Origin: Pseudonocardia sp. HH130629-09
GTDB taxonomy: Bacteria > Actinomycetota > Actinomycetes > Mycobacteriales > Pseudonocardiaceae
Direction: 5' to 3'
Length of the DNA stretch: 64,000 nt
NCBI RefSeq assembly: GCF_001294645.1
Contig: NZ_CP011868.1
Coordinates: 4,340,001 to 4,404,000 of the forward strand
The translations under genes and the position numbers were made by a program. Shown here in pieces: positions 34,662 through 44,007 of the stretch (position 1 is its first letter; each line of letters starts with the position of its first letter). The notes beneath the pieces are model-generated. The model had not been told where the DNA came from. It saw nothing but the letters and a program-made list of their open reading frames with translations, and searched no databases.

Positions 34662-36897
34662 CTACCAGGAGCTGCCGCCGCCGGAACCCGACCCGGAGTC
34701 CGAGCCGGAGTCCGAGCCGGAGTCCGAGTCCGAGCTGGATCCCGAGCCCGAGGACGACGAGGACGACGAGGACGACGAGGACGACGAGGAGGAGCGGGAG
34801 TCGTCCGAGCCGCTGCTCCGCGAGGACTCCCCACGCGACGAACCCGAATCCGACGAACCCGAATCCGACGACAAGTCCCACGACCCCGAGTCCGACGAGG
34901 ACGAGCCGGACGACCGCGACCCCGAGGACCCGGAGTCCGACGACCGGGACCCCGACGAGCCCGAGTCCGACGACCGGGACGACCGCGAGCCGGAACCGTC
35001 CGAGGAACTGTCAGACGAGCTGCCCGAGGAGCTGCGCGAGGACTGGCTGGAGCCGGCCCCCTCCGACCCGCCCCCGGAGCGCGAACCGGAGGACCCGGTG
35101 CGCTCGGCCATCTGCTCGGCCGCCTGCCGGTCGGCCTCCGCCAGCACCGGCGCGGCCGCCTCCGGTCCCAGGGCGGACTCGACGTAGGACCCGGCCACGG
35201 CGGTGACGATGCCGCCGGAGCCGCCGGAGCCGCCGGACCCCTGCGCCCCCGAGCCGGACCGCTCCGTGCCGGCCCCCTCCGACGGCGCGACCGACGAGGG
35301 AGCGCTGAGCACGGGCGCGCGCAGGGTGGTCTCCGGCGAGGCGGCCGCGGGCGCGGCGGGTTCCTCCCGCGGAGCGGGGGTGGACGGGCGGGGGGGCGTC
35401 GTCGGAGGAGCTGGAAGCGGAGTCGCCGCCGGAGCGAGCGCCTGCCCCGGGGCCGCCGGACCCCTTCCCGGTCAGCCCGCTCGCGACGTCGTCGACGCCC
35501 TTGCCCACCGACTCGGCGGCGTCCCCGACACCCCGTGCGGCGGCGCCGACGCCGTCGCCGAGCTTCTTCACCGGCCCGTCGGACGACGCCGGTGCGACCT
35601 CGGCCCGGTTCGCCTTCTTCCCCGCGTCGGAACCGGCACCGGAACCAGCGCCCGAACCAGCGCCGTCCCCGGGGCTCGGCGCGCCGCCGGCCAGGTTGGC
35701 GACGCCGTCGGCGGCACGGGACACGGCACCGCCCAGCTTCTCCCCCGGCCCCGCGTCCCGGCCGGCTGCGCTGCCCGGGCCACGGGCCGAAGCACCCTCC
35801 GGCCCCTCGGCGCGCGGCCGGGTCTCGTCCAACGGGCCCCGCGGGTCGGGCGGCCCGGCGGTACCGACGTCGGCGCGCTCGCGGTCCCCGCCGGTCTCCC
35901 GGCCACCGGCCAGGACCTCGGGGTTACGGCGCACGCCGGACGGCTCCGGGGGCGCGGGGTCATCACCGCGGGCGAGGGCCAGCACGTCGTCGGAGACCTT
36001 CTCGGTCTCGTCGCCGTCGCCGGGCAGGGGGGCGGTGCGGGCCCGGTCGATGCCGTCGTCGATGGCGGCCAGCCGCTCCGCACAGGCGTCGCGGTTGCGG
36101 GCACGCAGGTCACGCTGCTCCTCGAGCGACGTGGCCGCGGCCATCTGATCGGGGGTCCGACGGGTGGCGGGCGGCAGGGCGGCGACGATCCGGTCCATCT
36201 CGGCGAGCTGCTGCTCGGCGGCGGCCAGCGCGTCCACGGCGTCCTGCCGGGAGCTGTAGACCTGCAGCTGGGACTGCAGGGCGGCACGCTGCTGGAGCAG
36301 GGTGTCGCGCTGCTGCTGCAGCTTGGCGACCGCGACCGGGGTGCGCTCCGTCTCGTGCACGGACGCCTGCCAGGTCCGTTCGCTCGCGTTGAGCGTCCCG
36401 AGCTTGTCGTCGAGGGCCGCCAGCGCGATCCGGGCCTGCCCGGCCCACTGGTCGGCCGTGCGGTCCTGCGGCGCCGGGGTCCCGGTCACCGACGGCGAGG
36501 TCGCCAGCGCGTATCCGCCGAGGAGCACGGCCGTCGCGCCGATCAGGGCCAGCGTGCGCCGGTGCCGCAGCGGGCTGCGCGGGACCCGCAACGGTCCGGG
36601 GCGGTCCGGGCCCGACGACGCGGCCGGGCGCGCCGCGACGAGCCGGGTCGCCGTCCGCTGGGCGGGCACTGCGGGCTCGTCGACCTCGACGGCCTCGGGC
36701 TCGCGCAGCCACGGCAGCGTCTCGGCGAGCTGCTGGTCCCCCGCCGCCTGCGCCGCGGCCCGGCGGGCCTGGCGGGCCGCCAGCCGGTGAGCGGCCGAGC
36801 AGTAGCGCCGCTGTGGGCGGTCTCCGGACACGTCTCCGGTGGGCTCCAACGGTGCGTCGCACCCCTGTAGGGCGCATGTGCGCAACGAGTGGTCCAC
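34662..36897 (-). pseudogene. Zinc-finger / coiled-coil / Ser-Gly-rich membrane protein with a one-base frameshift
   Basis: Two frames belong to one protein. From GTG 36897: a zinc-finger-like N-terminus (CALQGC...RRYCSAAHR; Cys8, Cys13, Cys33, His37), a membrane helix (about 115-135), a coiled coil (about 150-260) with KLQQQRDTLLQQRAALQSQLQ, then a disordered Gly/Ala/Asp region. At a run of seven C (35391-35397 on this strand) the frame is lost. The second frame continues TPAPREEPAAPAAASPETTLRAP, AVAGSYVESALGPEAAAPVLAEADRQAAEQMAER and a long Ser/Gly tail ending GGGSSW at 34662. Removing one C gives 2235 bp, exactly 745 codons. The function is unknown. It may be an assembly error, phase variation or true decay. 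Confidence 0.75.
34680..35045. repeat. Low-complexity Ser/Gly-coding tract
   Basis: The tract is dominated by (GAC/GAG)n and GACTCCGGxTCC-type units, encoding (SGS)n, (SD)n and a run of 15 Ser on the minus strand. The complementary strand reads as a spurious Asp/Glu-rich frame. Confidence 0.85.
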
Positions 36898-37058
36898 CGA
36901 GCGTCCTCCCGATCCTGGCGATCGCGTGCATCCCCATGTCGCGGCGATCGGTGGGAATGTTTCGCCCAACGGGCGAACAGCAGGGTCGAACGGGTCATGT
37001 TCACTCGGACGGTCGCGCGCGATCGATGAGCGGTCACCCTGTGCCACATCGGGAACCA

Positions 37059-37100
37059 CGACGGCCGCCGTCCCGGGTGTACCGGTGACGGCGGCCGTCG
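37059..37100. terminator. 14-bp terminator hairpin of moeZ
   Basis: CGACGGCCGCCGTC (37059-37072) pairs perfectly with GACGGCGGCCGTCG (37087-37100), with a smaller CCGG/CCGG stem inside the loop. It lies 29 bp downstream of the moeZ stop. Confidence 0.85.
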
Positions 37101-37128
37101 GTGTAGTGCGGAGCGGGTCGGACCGTGG

Positions 37129-38310
37129 TCAGTAGGTGGGCTGCGACGGGTCGATCTGCTTGACCCAGGACAGCACCCCGCCGCCGACGTGGACGGCGTC
37201 GCGGAACCCGGCCTTCTGCAGCGCGGCGAGGGCCTCGGCGGACCGGCCACCGGACTTGCAGTGCAGCACGACCGGCTTGTCCTGGGCGATCTCCGAGAGC
37301 GCGGCACCGGACAGGATCCGGTCCTTCGGGATCAGGACCGAGCCCGGGATCCGCACGATCTCGTACTCGTGCGGCTCGCGGACGTCGATGAGCTGGAAGT
37401 CCTTGCCCGCGTCGATCATCTGCTTGAGCTCGCCGACGGTGATCGTGCTGCCGGCGGCCGCGTCCTGGGCCTCCTGCGTCACGGTGCCGCAGAACGCGTC
37501 GTAGTCGATCAGCTCGGTGATCTTCGGCGTCTCCGGGTCCTTGCGGATCTTCACCTGACGCCAGGTGGTCTCCAGCGCGTCGTAGATCACCAGGCGGCCG
37601 AGCAGCGGCTCACCGATGCCGGTGAGCAGCTTGATCGCCTCGTTGACCATGATCGAGCCGATCGAGGCGCAGAGCACGCCCAGCACGCCGCCCTCGGCGC
37701 AGGACGGGACCATCCCGGGCGGCGGCGGCTCGGGGTAGAGGTCGCGGTAGTTGAGGCCCTGCCCGTTCGGGGCGTCCTCCCAGAAGACCGAGGCCTGGCC
37801 CTCGAATCGGAAGATCGAGCCCCAGACGTAGGGCTTGCCGAGCAGCACCGCGGCGTCGTTCACCAGGTACCGGGTGGCGAAGTTGTCGGTGCCGTCCAGG
37901 ATCAGGTCGTAGTCCCGGAAGACGTCCAGCACGTTCTCGCTGGTGAGGCGCTCGTTGTGCAGGCGGACGTCGACGAAGGGGTTGACCTCGCGGATCGAGT
38001 CGCGGGCCGACTCGGCCTTCGGGCGGCCCACGTCGGACTGCCCGTGGATGACCTGACGCTGCAGGTTCGACTCGTCGACGACGTCGAACTCGACGATGCC
38101 GAGGGTCCCGACACCGGCGGCGGCCAGGTACAGCAGAGCGGGCGAGCCGAGGCCGCCCGCGCCGACGACCAGCACCTTCGCGTTCTTCAGGCGCTTCTGC
38201 CCGTCCATCCCGACGTCGGGAATGATGAGGTGGCGGCTGTACCGCTCCACCTCCTCCTTGGTGAGCTCGGCTGCCGGCTCCACCAGTGGCGGTAGCGCCA
38301 TCTCGTCCAC
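37129..38310 (-). CDS. moeZ: Adenylyltransferase/sulfurtransferase MoeZ
   Basis: The 393-residue protein has an N-terminal E1-like adenylyltransferase (about 20-265) with YSRHLIIPDVGMDGQKRL, the ATP motif VLVVGAGGLGSPALLYLAAAGVG, DVVDESNLQRQVIH, DGTDNFATRYLVND and Cys in PSCAEGGVLGVL. A C-terminal rhodanese domain (about 290-390) has the persulfide-forming active site VVLHCKSGGRSAEAL. MoeZ activates ThiS/MoaD/CysO-type carrier proteins as acyl-adenylates and transfers sulfur to them, for molybdopterin and cysteine/thiamine synthesis. The zinc CxxC pairs of E. coli MoeB are missing, as in other actinobacterial MoeZ. Molybdopterin supply also serves the NasA enzyme of this region. Confidence 0.95.
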   Translation of the reverse strand: MDEMALPPLVEPAAELTKEEVERYSRHLIIPDVGMDGQKRLKNAKVLVVGAGGLGSPALLYLAAAGVGTLGIVEFDVVDESNLQRQVIHGQSDVGRPKAESARDSIREVNPFVDVRLHNERLTSENVLDVFRDYDLILDGTDNFATRYLVNDAAVLLGKPYVWGSIFRFEGQASVFWEDAPNGQGLNYRDLYPEPPPPGMVPSCAEGGVLGVLCASIGSIMVNEAIKLLTGIGEPLLGRLVIYDALETTWRQVKIRKDPETPKITELIDYDAFCGTVTQEAQDAAAGSTITVGELKQMIDAGKDFQLIDVREPHEYEIVRIPGSVLIPKDRILSGAALSEIAQDKPVVLHCKSGGRSAEALAALQKAGFRDAVHVGGGVLSWVKQIDPSQPTY

Positions 38311-38362
38311 TCCTCGCGGGTTGCGTGCGGGTCTCAGGGCGTCTCAACGCGCCACGTGCGCG

Positions 38363-39388
38363 TCATCTTCCCGCACCGGCTCCGACCGGCACCGCGTCCC
38401 ACAGCGCGGCGACGGCGTCGGCCACCGCCGCGGGTCGCTCGATCTGCGCGACGTGCCCGGCGCGGGGCAGCACCAGCAGCCGCGCCCCGGGCAGCGTGGC
38501 GGCCGTCCGCGCGGCCAGCCGCGGGGACACGATGCGGTCCTGCTCCCCCCACACCACCAGCGACGGCACCCGCACCCGGGCCATCCGGCGCCAGATCTCG
38601 CGCCCGGCCCACAGCCCGAGGAGACCGCGGGTGGCGCCGTCGGTCGCCGCGCCGGCCCAGGGCAGCGTCGCGCGGTGCTCGTGCTCGGAGATCAGCTCCT
38701 CGAGCCGGCGGGTGGAGCCGCGCTGCGGGTCGGCGAAGCAGACCTTCACGATCCGCTCGGCCCGGGCACGCAGCGGCTCCTGCGCCAGCGCGCGGCGCGC
38801 GCCGCGCCCGAGCAGCGGCACCATGGCCAGCGCCATCCGCGGGTCCGACAGCCGTCGCGGGTCGGGGCGCCGGTCCGGTACCGCGGGCGAGACCAGGGTG
38901 AGGCTGCGGACGAGCTCGGGACGGCGGGCCGCCACCGTCGTCGCGATCACGCCGCCGAGGGAGTTGCCGACCAGGTGCACCGGACGGTCGCGCCCGGCCA
39001 GCCAGCACAGGAGCGCGTCCGCCATGCCGTCCGGCCCGAAGTCGGCGACGGCGGTCGGCTCGGACAGCCCGAACCCGGGCAGGTCGACCGACAGGCCGGC
39101 GGCCCGCGGCGCGAGGAGCCCGGCGAGGTCGGTCCAGTTCGTGGCCGACCCGGTGAGACCGTGGACGTAGACGGCATCGGCGTCGGCGGAGCCGGGGGTC
39201 TCGCGCACGTGCAGGGTGACCCCGCCGGAGGTGACCGCGCGGCCCGGCCACGGCGGGCGTTCCGCCGAGGCACCCGGGGACGTCCCGACACCCGGCGCCG
39301 GCACCGGGGCGGGCACGGTGACGGGCGAGTGAACGGACATCGACGGGGCGGCGACCATTCGACCAGCATGACGTGTCGCGCACGTCAC
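38363..39388 (-). CDS. Alpha/beta hydrolase
   Basis: The frame is 341 residues. A low-complexity N-terminus suggests a later start (ATG 39358 or 39340). The hydrolase domain has the oxyanion segment VYVHGLTGSATNW, SVDLPGFGLSEPT, nucleophile elbow HLVGNSLGGVIATT (Ser), acid VVWGEQDRIVSP (Asp) and His in GHVAQIERP, so the catalytic triad is complete. The substrate cannot be read; the fold is shared with lipases and epoxide hydrolases. It is 52 bp upstream of moeZ on the same strand and divergent from the secreted protein gene. Confidence 0.88.
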   Translation of the reverse strand: MTCATRHAGRMVAAPSMSVHSPVTVPAPVPAPGVGTSPGASAERPPWPGRAVTSGGVTLHVRETPGSADADAVYVHGLTGSATNWTDLAGLLAPRAAGLSVDLPGFGLSEPTAVADFGPDGMADALLCWLAGRDRPVHLVGNSLGGVIATTVAARRPELVRSLTLVSPAVPDRRPDPRRLSDPRMALAMVPLLGRGARRALAQEPLRARAERIVKVCFADPQRGSTRRLEELISEHEHRATLPWAGAATDGATRGLLGLWAGREIWRRMARVRVPSLVVWGEQDRIVSPRLAARTAATLPGARLLVLPRAGHVAQIERPAAVADAVAALWDAVPVGAGAGR

Positions 39389-39510
39389 TCGCCGTGCCGG
39401 GTGACGCCCGTCTCGCTGTGATCACCGTCCGCGTCCGGCGCTCCACGGAGCGCAACGTGACGACCCCCCGGACGTTGTACCCCGTGGACGACGCGACGGA
39501 GGAGGTGGGC

Positions 39511-40470
39511 ATGGGGCGGATCGGCGGATCGGCCGCGGCCCGGCTCGCCGGGTTCGGCGCCGCGTCGGTGCTGGTGTTCACCGCGGCCTGGACGGCGGGC
39601 GGCGCGGTGGGCAGCGGGGTGGGCGGCGCCCCGGAGACCCCGACCGCCGGTGCACCGGGCGACGCCGACCCCGGTGACGTGCGCGGCGACGGCGGTGTCC
39701 TCGCCGCCGGTCTGGCCACCGGGGACGCGACGACCGGCGTGGGAGGTGTGCTCACCACCGCGGCCGGCTACACCCTGACCCCGGTCGGGATCGTCTACCC
39801 GTGGCGCGAGCCGACCGAGGTCGCCTTCACCGTGACCGGCTCCGACGGCGCCCCGGTGACCCGGTTCGACACCCCCTCCGACGGCTCGGGGGTCATGGAC
39901 GTCGCCGTGCTGCGCCGCGACGTCGCCGGCTACCAACGGCTGCGCGCCACCCAGGGTCCCGACGGCGTGTGGCGGGCACCCGTGCGGTTCCCCGGCCAGG
40001 GCGTCTGGCGGCTCTACGCCGGGTTCACCCCGACCGGCGGCCCGCACCTCGACCTCGGGGCCGACCTGCACGTCCCCGGTACCTACGGCGCCTTCACCTT
40101 CCCGGCCGAGAACCGGGCGGGGCTCTGCGGGGGCAGCGACCAGCAGGTCCGCCTCGACGGCGCCCTGGTCCCCGGCGGGGAGTCCCGGCTGTTCGCGACC
40201 GTCGGGCGCGACGGCACCCCGGTCACCGACCTCGAGCCCGTCGACGGCGGCGCGTTCGGCAGGATGACCGCGGTCCGCCAGGGCGACCTGGCCCGGTTCC
40301 CCGTCCGCCCCGAGATCACCGGCGCGGCCGCCACCGACCGCTCCGGGCCCGGGGTGGCGTTCGCGGTGTCGGTCCCCGCTCCGGGCAGCTACCGACTGTT
40401 CCTCGACTACCGCTCCGGCGGTGTGCTGCGGTCGTGCGAGTTCACGCTCCCGACCGCGCCGGGGAGCTGA
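39511..40470 (+). CDS. Secreted/anchored protein paired with P-type-ATPase-like protein
   Basis: The 319-residue protein starts at ATG 39511 after a GGAGGAGGTG site. An N-terminal hydrophobic helix (about 10-30) acts as signal or anchor, followed by a Gly/Ala/Pro spacer and two beta-rich segments: YTLTPVGIVYPWREPTEVAFTVTGSDGAPVTRFDTPS..., LRRDVAGYQRLRATQGPDGVWRAPVRFPGQGVWRLYAGFTPTGGPHLDLGADLHVPGTYG (in pieces) and LFATVGRDGTPVTDLEPV. From memory this matches extracytoplasmic proteins encoded near copper-type P-ATPases, in which the corresponding sites read YQHxHP and LHVHPE. Here YQRLRA and ARFPVRPE lack those histidines. The next gene starts 6 bp after its stop. Confidence 0.75.
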   Translation: MGRIGGSAAARLAGFGAASVLVFTAAWTAGGAVGSGVGGAPETPTAGAPGDADPGDVRGDGGVLAAGLATGDATTGVGGVLTTAAGYTLTPVGIVYPWREPTEVAFTVTGSDGAPVTRFDTPSDGSGVMDVAVLRRDVAGYQRLRATQGPDGVWRAPVRFPGQGVWRLYAGFTPTGGPHLDLGADLHVPGTYGAFTFPAENRAGLCGGSDQQVRLDGALVPGGESRLFATVGRDGTPVTDLEPVDGGAFGRMTAVRQGDLARFPVRPEITGAAATDRSGPGVAFAVSVPAPGSYRLFLDYRSGGVLRSCEFTLPTAPGS

Positions 40471-40476
40471 CGGCGG

Positions 40477-42315
40477 TTGCGTCCGGTCCTGCGGGACGCC
40501 GCGCGGGCGGTGGCGGCCCTGCTCGCCCTGCTGCTGCCGCTCGCCGGCCCGGCACTGGCCGGCGCGGCGTGGGCCCCGCACTGCGCGGCGGTGGCCCTGC
40601 TGGTCGCCCTCGCCGTCGTCGCGACGACGGGGGGCCCCGGCCTGCGCGTCGCCGCCCGCGGCCTGCAGGAGGGCACGGTGACCGCCGAGACCGGCGTCGC
40701 GGCGGCCGTGCTCGCCGCGCTGGGGTGGTCGGCGGCGGTGCAGGCCGTCGCGGCGGTCTCGCCCGCGGGCCCGGTCCCGGTCCCGGTCCCGACCGACCTG
40801 CTCGCAGGGCCCGTCCTGCTTCCCGGGGTCGCCGCGGTGCTGACCGTCGTCGCGGCGGCGGTGCAGCGCACCGGGCGCCCACCCGGCCCGCACGGCGGGG
40901 ACACCCGGGCGGACGCCGACGAGGTCCGCGCGGGCCTGCGCACCGTCGCGGACCGGTGGAGTGCCCTGCTCACCCCGCCCGCCGCGCTGATCGCGGTCGC
41001 GGTGACCGCGTTCGCGGCGGGCACCGGCACCCCGTGGCCGGCCGCGGTCCCGGCCGGTATCGCGGTCCTGGTCGGGGCCTGCCCGCTGCCGCTGCTGGCC
41101 GCGCTGCCGGCGGCGCTGCGGGCCGCGGACCGGGCGGGCGGCGACGCGGTGCGGCTGCCGGCGCCGTGGCCCGCCCGTCGTGATCCGGTGGGCTGGACCG
41201 GGTCCGCCGGCGGCCCGGGGCTCGCGGGCCGGGTGGACACCGTCGCGCTGGCCGGGCCGGACGTGCTGACCGGCACCGCCCCCGGGACGGTCACCGTGCA
41301 CGCGGGGCGAGGCGAGGATCCGGTGCTGGTGCTGCGACTGGCCGCGGCGGTCGCCGCGAGTGCGCGGCCCGGCTCGGACCTGCGCGCGGCGGCGCGGGCG
41401 CTGGCCGCGGCCGTCGACGGCCCGGTGCCCGACGTCGCCGAGGCCGACGAGCAGCCCGGCCTCGGGGTGTCCGGCCTGGTGGCCGAGCTGCGGGACCCCG
41501 GCCCGGAGGACGGCGGCACGACCGCGACGGTCGTCGCGCACGCGGTGCTGCTCGGCAGCCCGGACTGGCTGGCCGAGCACGGGATCCGGGTGCCACCGCC
41601 GTTGTCGGTGGAGCGGGAGCGGGCGGTCGCCGAGGGCCGGGCGGTCCTGGTCGTCGCCTGGGACGGGTGCGCCCACGCCGTGCTCGCGCTGCCCCGGGCG
41701 CCGCACCCCGAGGCCCGGCCGGGGGTGTCGGAGCTGGTGGCGTCCGGGGTCACACCGGTCCTGCTCACCCCCGACGACGACGGCGCCGCCCGCGCCCTCG
41801 CCGCGGCGGCCGGTCTCGACCCGGCCGACCCCGACGCCGTCCGCCCGGGGCTGGACCCGACGGCACGGGCCGCGGCCGTCGCCGGGCTGCGGGTGCGGGG
41901 CCGCACGGTCGCGGTGGCGGGCGACCCGACCACCGACGAGGCCGCGCTGGCCGCCGCCGACCTGGCGGTGGAGCTGGTCCCCTGGCCCACCGCCGAGGGC
42001 ACCGGGACCGGCACAGGGGCCGGGGCCACCGAGCACCCGGACGACGCTCCGGACGCGCGTCCGGACCCGGTCGTCGCGCCCGCGCACGGGTCGGAGAGGA
42101 TCTGCGCCCGTGGCGGTCCCACCGAGGTGGCCGCCGCCCTGCTGATCGCCCGCCGAGCGCGGGCCCGGGCCCGCTCGTACGTCCGTGCGGCCGTGGTGCT
42201 CGCCGTCGCCGGCGTGGTCCTCGCCGTGCTGGGGACACCCGCGGTCGTGGTGGCCGCCGTGCCGGTCCTGGGTGCGCTCGGGCTCGCCGTACGGGGACCG
42301 CACCGCCGATCGTGA
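40477..42315 (+). CDS. Degenerate P1B-type ATPase-like membrane protein (probable pseudoenzyme)
   Basis: The 612-residue protein starts at TTG 40477. The layout follows heavy-metal P-type ATPases: N-terminal helices, a cytosolic A-domain-sized segment reduced to little, a helix pair with GACPLPLLAALPAALRAADRAGG in the place of the CPC helix, a large cytosolic P/N region, and two C-terminal helices. The catalytic motifs are altered: VDTVALAGPDVLTG where DKTGTLT is expected, VTPVLLTPDDDGAARALAAAAGL for TGDN, and VAVAGDPTTDEAALAAADLAVEL for GDGVNDAPAL. The phosphorylated Asp is therefore missing. The second Cys of CPC is also lost. VLLGSPDWLAEHGI, the N-domain-like segment, remains. It is likely a non-transporting relative with its secreted partner upstream. 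Confidence 0.75.
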   Translation: MRPVLRDAARAVAALLALLLPLAGPALAGAAWAPHCAAVALLVALAVVATTGGPGLRVAARGLQEGTVTAETGVAAAVLAALGWSAAVQAVAAVSPAGPVPVPVPTDLLAGPVLLPGVAAVLTVVAAAVQRTGRPPGPHGGDTRADADEVRAGLRTVADRWSALLTPPAALIAVAVTAFAAGTGTPWPAAVPAGIAVLVGACPLPLLAALPAALRAADRAGGDAVRLPAPWPARRDPVGWTGSAGGPGLAGRVDTVALAGPDVLTGTAPGTVTVHAGRGEDPVLVLRLAAAVAASARPGSDLRAAARALAAAVDGPVPDVAEADEQPGLGVSGLVAELRDPGPEDGGTTATVVAHAVLLGSPDWLAEHGIRVPPPLSVERERAVAEGRAVLVVAWDGCAHAVLALPRAPHPEARPGVSELVASGVTPVLLTPDDDGAARALAAAAGLDPADPDAVRPGLDPTARAAAVAGLRVRGRTVAVAGDPTTDEAALAAADLAVELVPWPTAEGTGTGTGAGATEHPDDAPDARPDPVVAPAHGSERICARGGPTEVAAALLIARRARARARSYVRAAVVLAVAGVVLAVLGTPAVVVAAVPVLGALGLAVRGPHRRS

Positions 42316-42416
42316 GAGGTTGTCACCCTTCTGCGGCGACACCCGTTCACGGATCGTTCGTCAACGCGGTTACCTGCTAGTAGGGTTATCCCACGACGGT
42401 GAGAGGTAGGGGGCCC

Positions 42417-43043
42417 ATGACCGGAACCGCCACGCCACGGGGCGCACGACTGTCCCGCGGCGCGCGTCGCGCCCAGCTGCTGCTGGCCGCCCGCGACGTG
42501 TTCGCCGACCAGGGCTACCACGCCGCCGCGATGGACGACATCGCCGAGCGGGCGGGCGTCTCCAAGCCCGTGCTGTACCAGCACTTCCCCGGGAAGCTGG
42601 AGCTGTACCAGGCGCTGCTCACGACCTACGCCGAGGAGCTCGTCGAGCGGGTCTCCAACGCGATCGAGCGGACCGAGCACAACAAGGAGCGGGTGCAGGC
42701 CGCCGTCGCGGCATACTTCGACTTCGTCGCCGGCGAGGGCAAGGCCTACCGCCTGGTGTTCGAGTCCGACCTGCGGGGGGACCCGGAGGCCGCGGCGCTG
42801 GTGGAGAGCGCGCTGGACCGCTGCATCGACGCGGTCGCCGGCGCGGTCACCGCCGACGCCGGGCTGGACCAGGACCGCGCGCGGCTGCTCGCCGTCGGGC
42901 TCGTCGGGCTGAGCCAGGTCGGCGCCCAGTTCTGGCTGGACTCCGACCAGCGGGTCCCGCGCGACGAGGCGGTGGCGCTCATGGCGTCGCTGGCGTGGCG
43001 CGGCATCGCCGGGTTCCCGAAGCAGGGCCTCGACCAGATCTGA
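42417..43043 (+). CDS. TetR-family regulator
   Basis: The 208-residue protein starts at ATG 42417. The HTH is RRAQLLLAARDVFADQGYHAAAMDDIAERAGVSKPVLYQHFPGKLELYQALL (in pieces), and the C-terminal ligand domain has VQAAVAAYFDFVAGEGKAYRLVFESDLRGDPEAA and GLVGLSQVGAQFWLDSD. It resembles the mycobacterial regulator next to the TB9.4/DUF3107 gene (Rv3208, recalled). There is a 101-bp promoter region upstream. Its targets are unknown. It is convergent with the alpha/beta hydrolase gene. Confidence 0.92.
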   Translation: MTGTATPRGARLSRGARRAQLLLAARDVFADQGYHAAAMDDIAERAGVSKPVLYQHFPGKLELYQALLTTYAEELVERVSNAIERTEHNKERVQAAVAAYFDFVAGEGKAYRLVFESDLRGDPEAAALVESALDRCIDAVAGAVTADAGLDQDRARLLAVGLVGLSQVGAQFWLDSDQRVPRDEAVALMASLAWRGIAGFPKQGLDQI

Positions 43044-43081
43044 CGCCCCGCCACCGACGGCAGGGCGGGCGGGCGGGCGGC

Positions 43082-43993
43082 TCAGGCCACCTGCTCCGCC
43101 GCGGCCCGGCGCACCAGCGCGGCGATCCGGCCGGTGACGCCGCCGACCCGCTCGACCGGGAGCATGTGCCCGGCGCCGGGGAACACGGTCAGCTCGGCGC
43201 GAGGCAGGCTGCGGTGGATCCGTCGGGCGAACCGCGGCGGCGTGAGCCGGTCCCGGGTCCCCACCAGGATCTCCACCTGCAGCGAGGAGAACGCCGCCAG
43301 CGCCTCGTCGCGCTCGTGGGTGGTGAGGGTCGGGGTGAAGCCGGAGATCGTCGTCGGACGGCAGTCGGCGATCGCCTCGCAGGTCGCGCGGACGGCGAGC
43401 CGGTCCGGCCGGGTGCCGAGCAGCAGCGGCTGCAGACCGGCCCGCAGCAGGGTCGGGTGGGTCGACAGCGACCGGCGCTCCGTCCACAGCGGACTGACGG
43501 TCACCTTGTCCTTGCCGGCCAGGAAGAGCTTCGCCGGCAGCCCGGTCATCCCCAGCGTCGCCGCCGCACCGAGGCCGCCACTCGCGGTCGCGACGAGGGC
43601 GACGCCGGGGACCCGGGAGGCGACGAGGTCGGGATGGCGCTGGGCCAGCGCCATCGCCGTCATCCCGCCCATCGAGTGCCCCGCGATGACCAGCGGGCCG
43701 CTCGGGGCGAGCCGGGTGATCACCTCGGCCATGTCGTCGGCGAGGACGTCGAGGGTCTTGAGCTCGTCGGGGGTGTCGTCCGAGCGGCCGTGCGCGCGGT
43801 GGTCGTAGCGGATCACCCGCGGGGCGGGGCCGGCACCGGGCGCGCCGACGGCGAGGGCGTCGGCGACCGGGGCCCAGCAGCGCTCGTCGAGCGTCCAGCC
43901 GTGGGCGAGCAGCACCGTGACCGGTGCCGACTCCGGACCCGAGACCCTGGCGAACAGGCCGGTCCCGTCGCGGGTGACGATCCGTGTGCTCAT
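43082..43993 (-). CDS. Alpha/beta hydrolase in the AurF-like operon
   Basis: The 303-residue protein starts at ATG 43991-43993; a longer frame upstream overlaps the oxygenase gene and is not coding. It shows TVLLAHGWTLDERCW (oxyanion), RVIRYDHRAHGRSDDTPD, nucleophile VIAGHSMGGMTAMALA, EILVGTRDRLTPPRFA and PGAGHMLPVER, giving a complete Ser-Asp-His triad. It is 14 bp downstream of the diiron oxygenase gene, so the two probably act on one substrate. The class includes lipases, epoxide hydrolases and C-C hydrolases. Confidence 0.9.
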   Translation of the reverse strand: MSTRIVTRDGTGLFARVSGPESAPVTVLLAHGWTLDERCWAPVADALAVGAPGAGPAPRVIRYDHRAHGRSDDTPDELKTLDVLADDMAEVITRLAPSGPLVIAGHSMGGMTAMALAQRHPDLVASRVPGVALVATASGGLGAAATLGMTGLPAKLFLAGKDKVTVSPLWTERRSLSTHPTLLRAGLQPLLLGTRPDRLAVRATCEAIADCRPTTISGFTPTLTTHERDEALAAFSSLQVEILVGTRDRLTPPRFARRIHRSLPRAELTVFPGAGHMLPVERVGGVTGRIAALVRRAAAEQVA

Positions 43994-44007
43994 CGCGGGA
44001 TGCCTCC

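Noticed and set aside
34630..35187. Asp/Glu-rich plus-strand reading frame
   Set aside because: It is the reverse complement of the Ser/Gly-coding tract of the minus-strand gene; it has no start context, and the amino-acid bias mirrors the repeat.
43044..43081. Terminator between TetR and hydrolase genes
   Set aside because: The GGGC repeat and CCGCC/GGCGG pairing are too short and ambiguous to call a hairpin with confidence.
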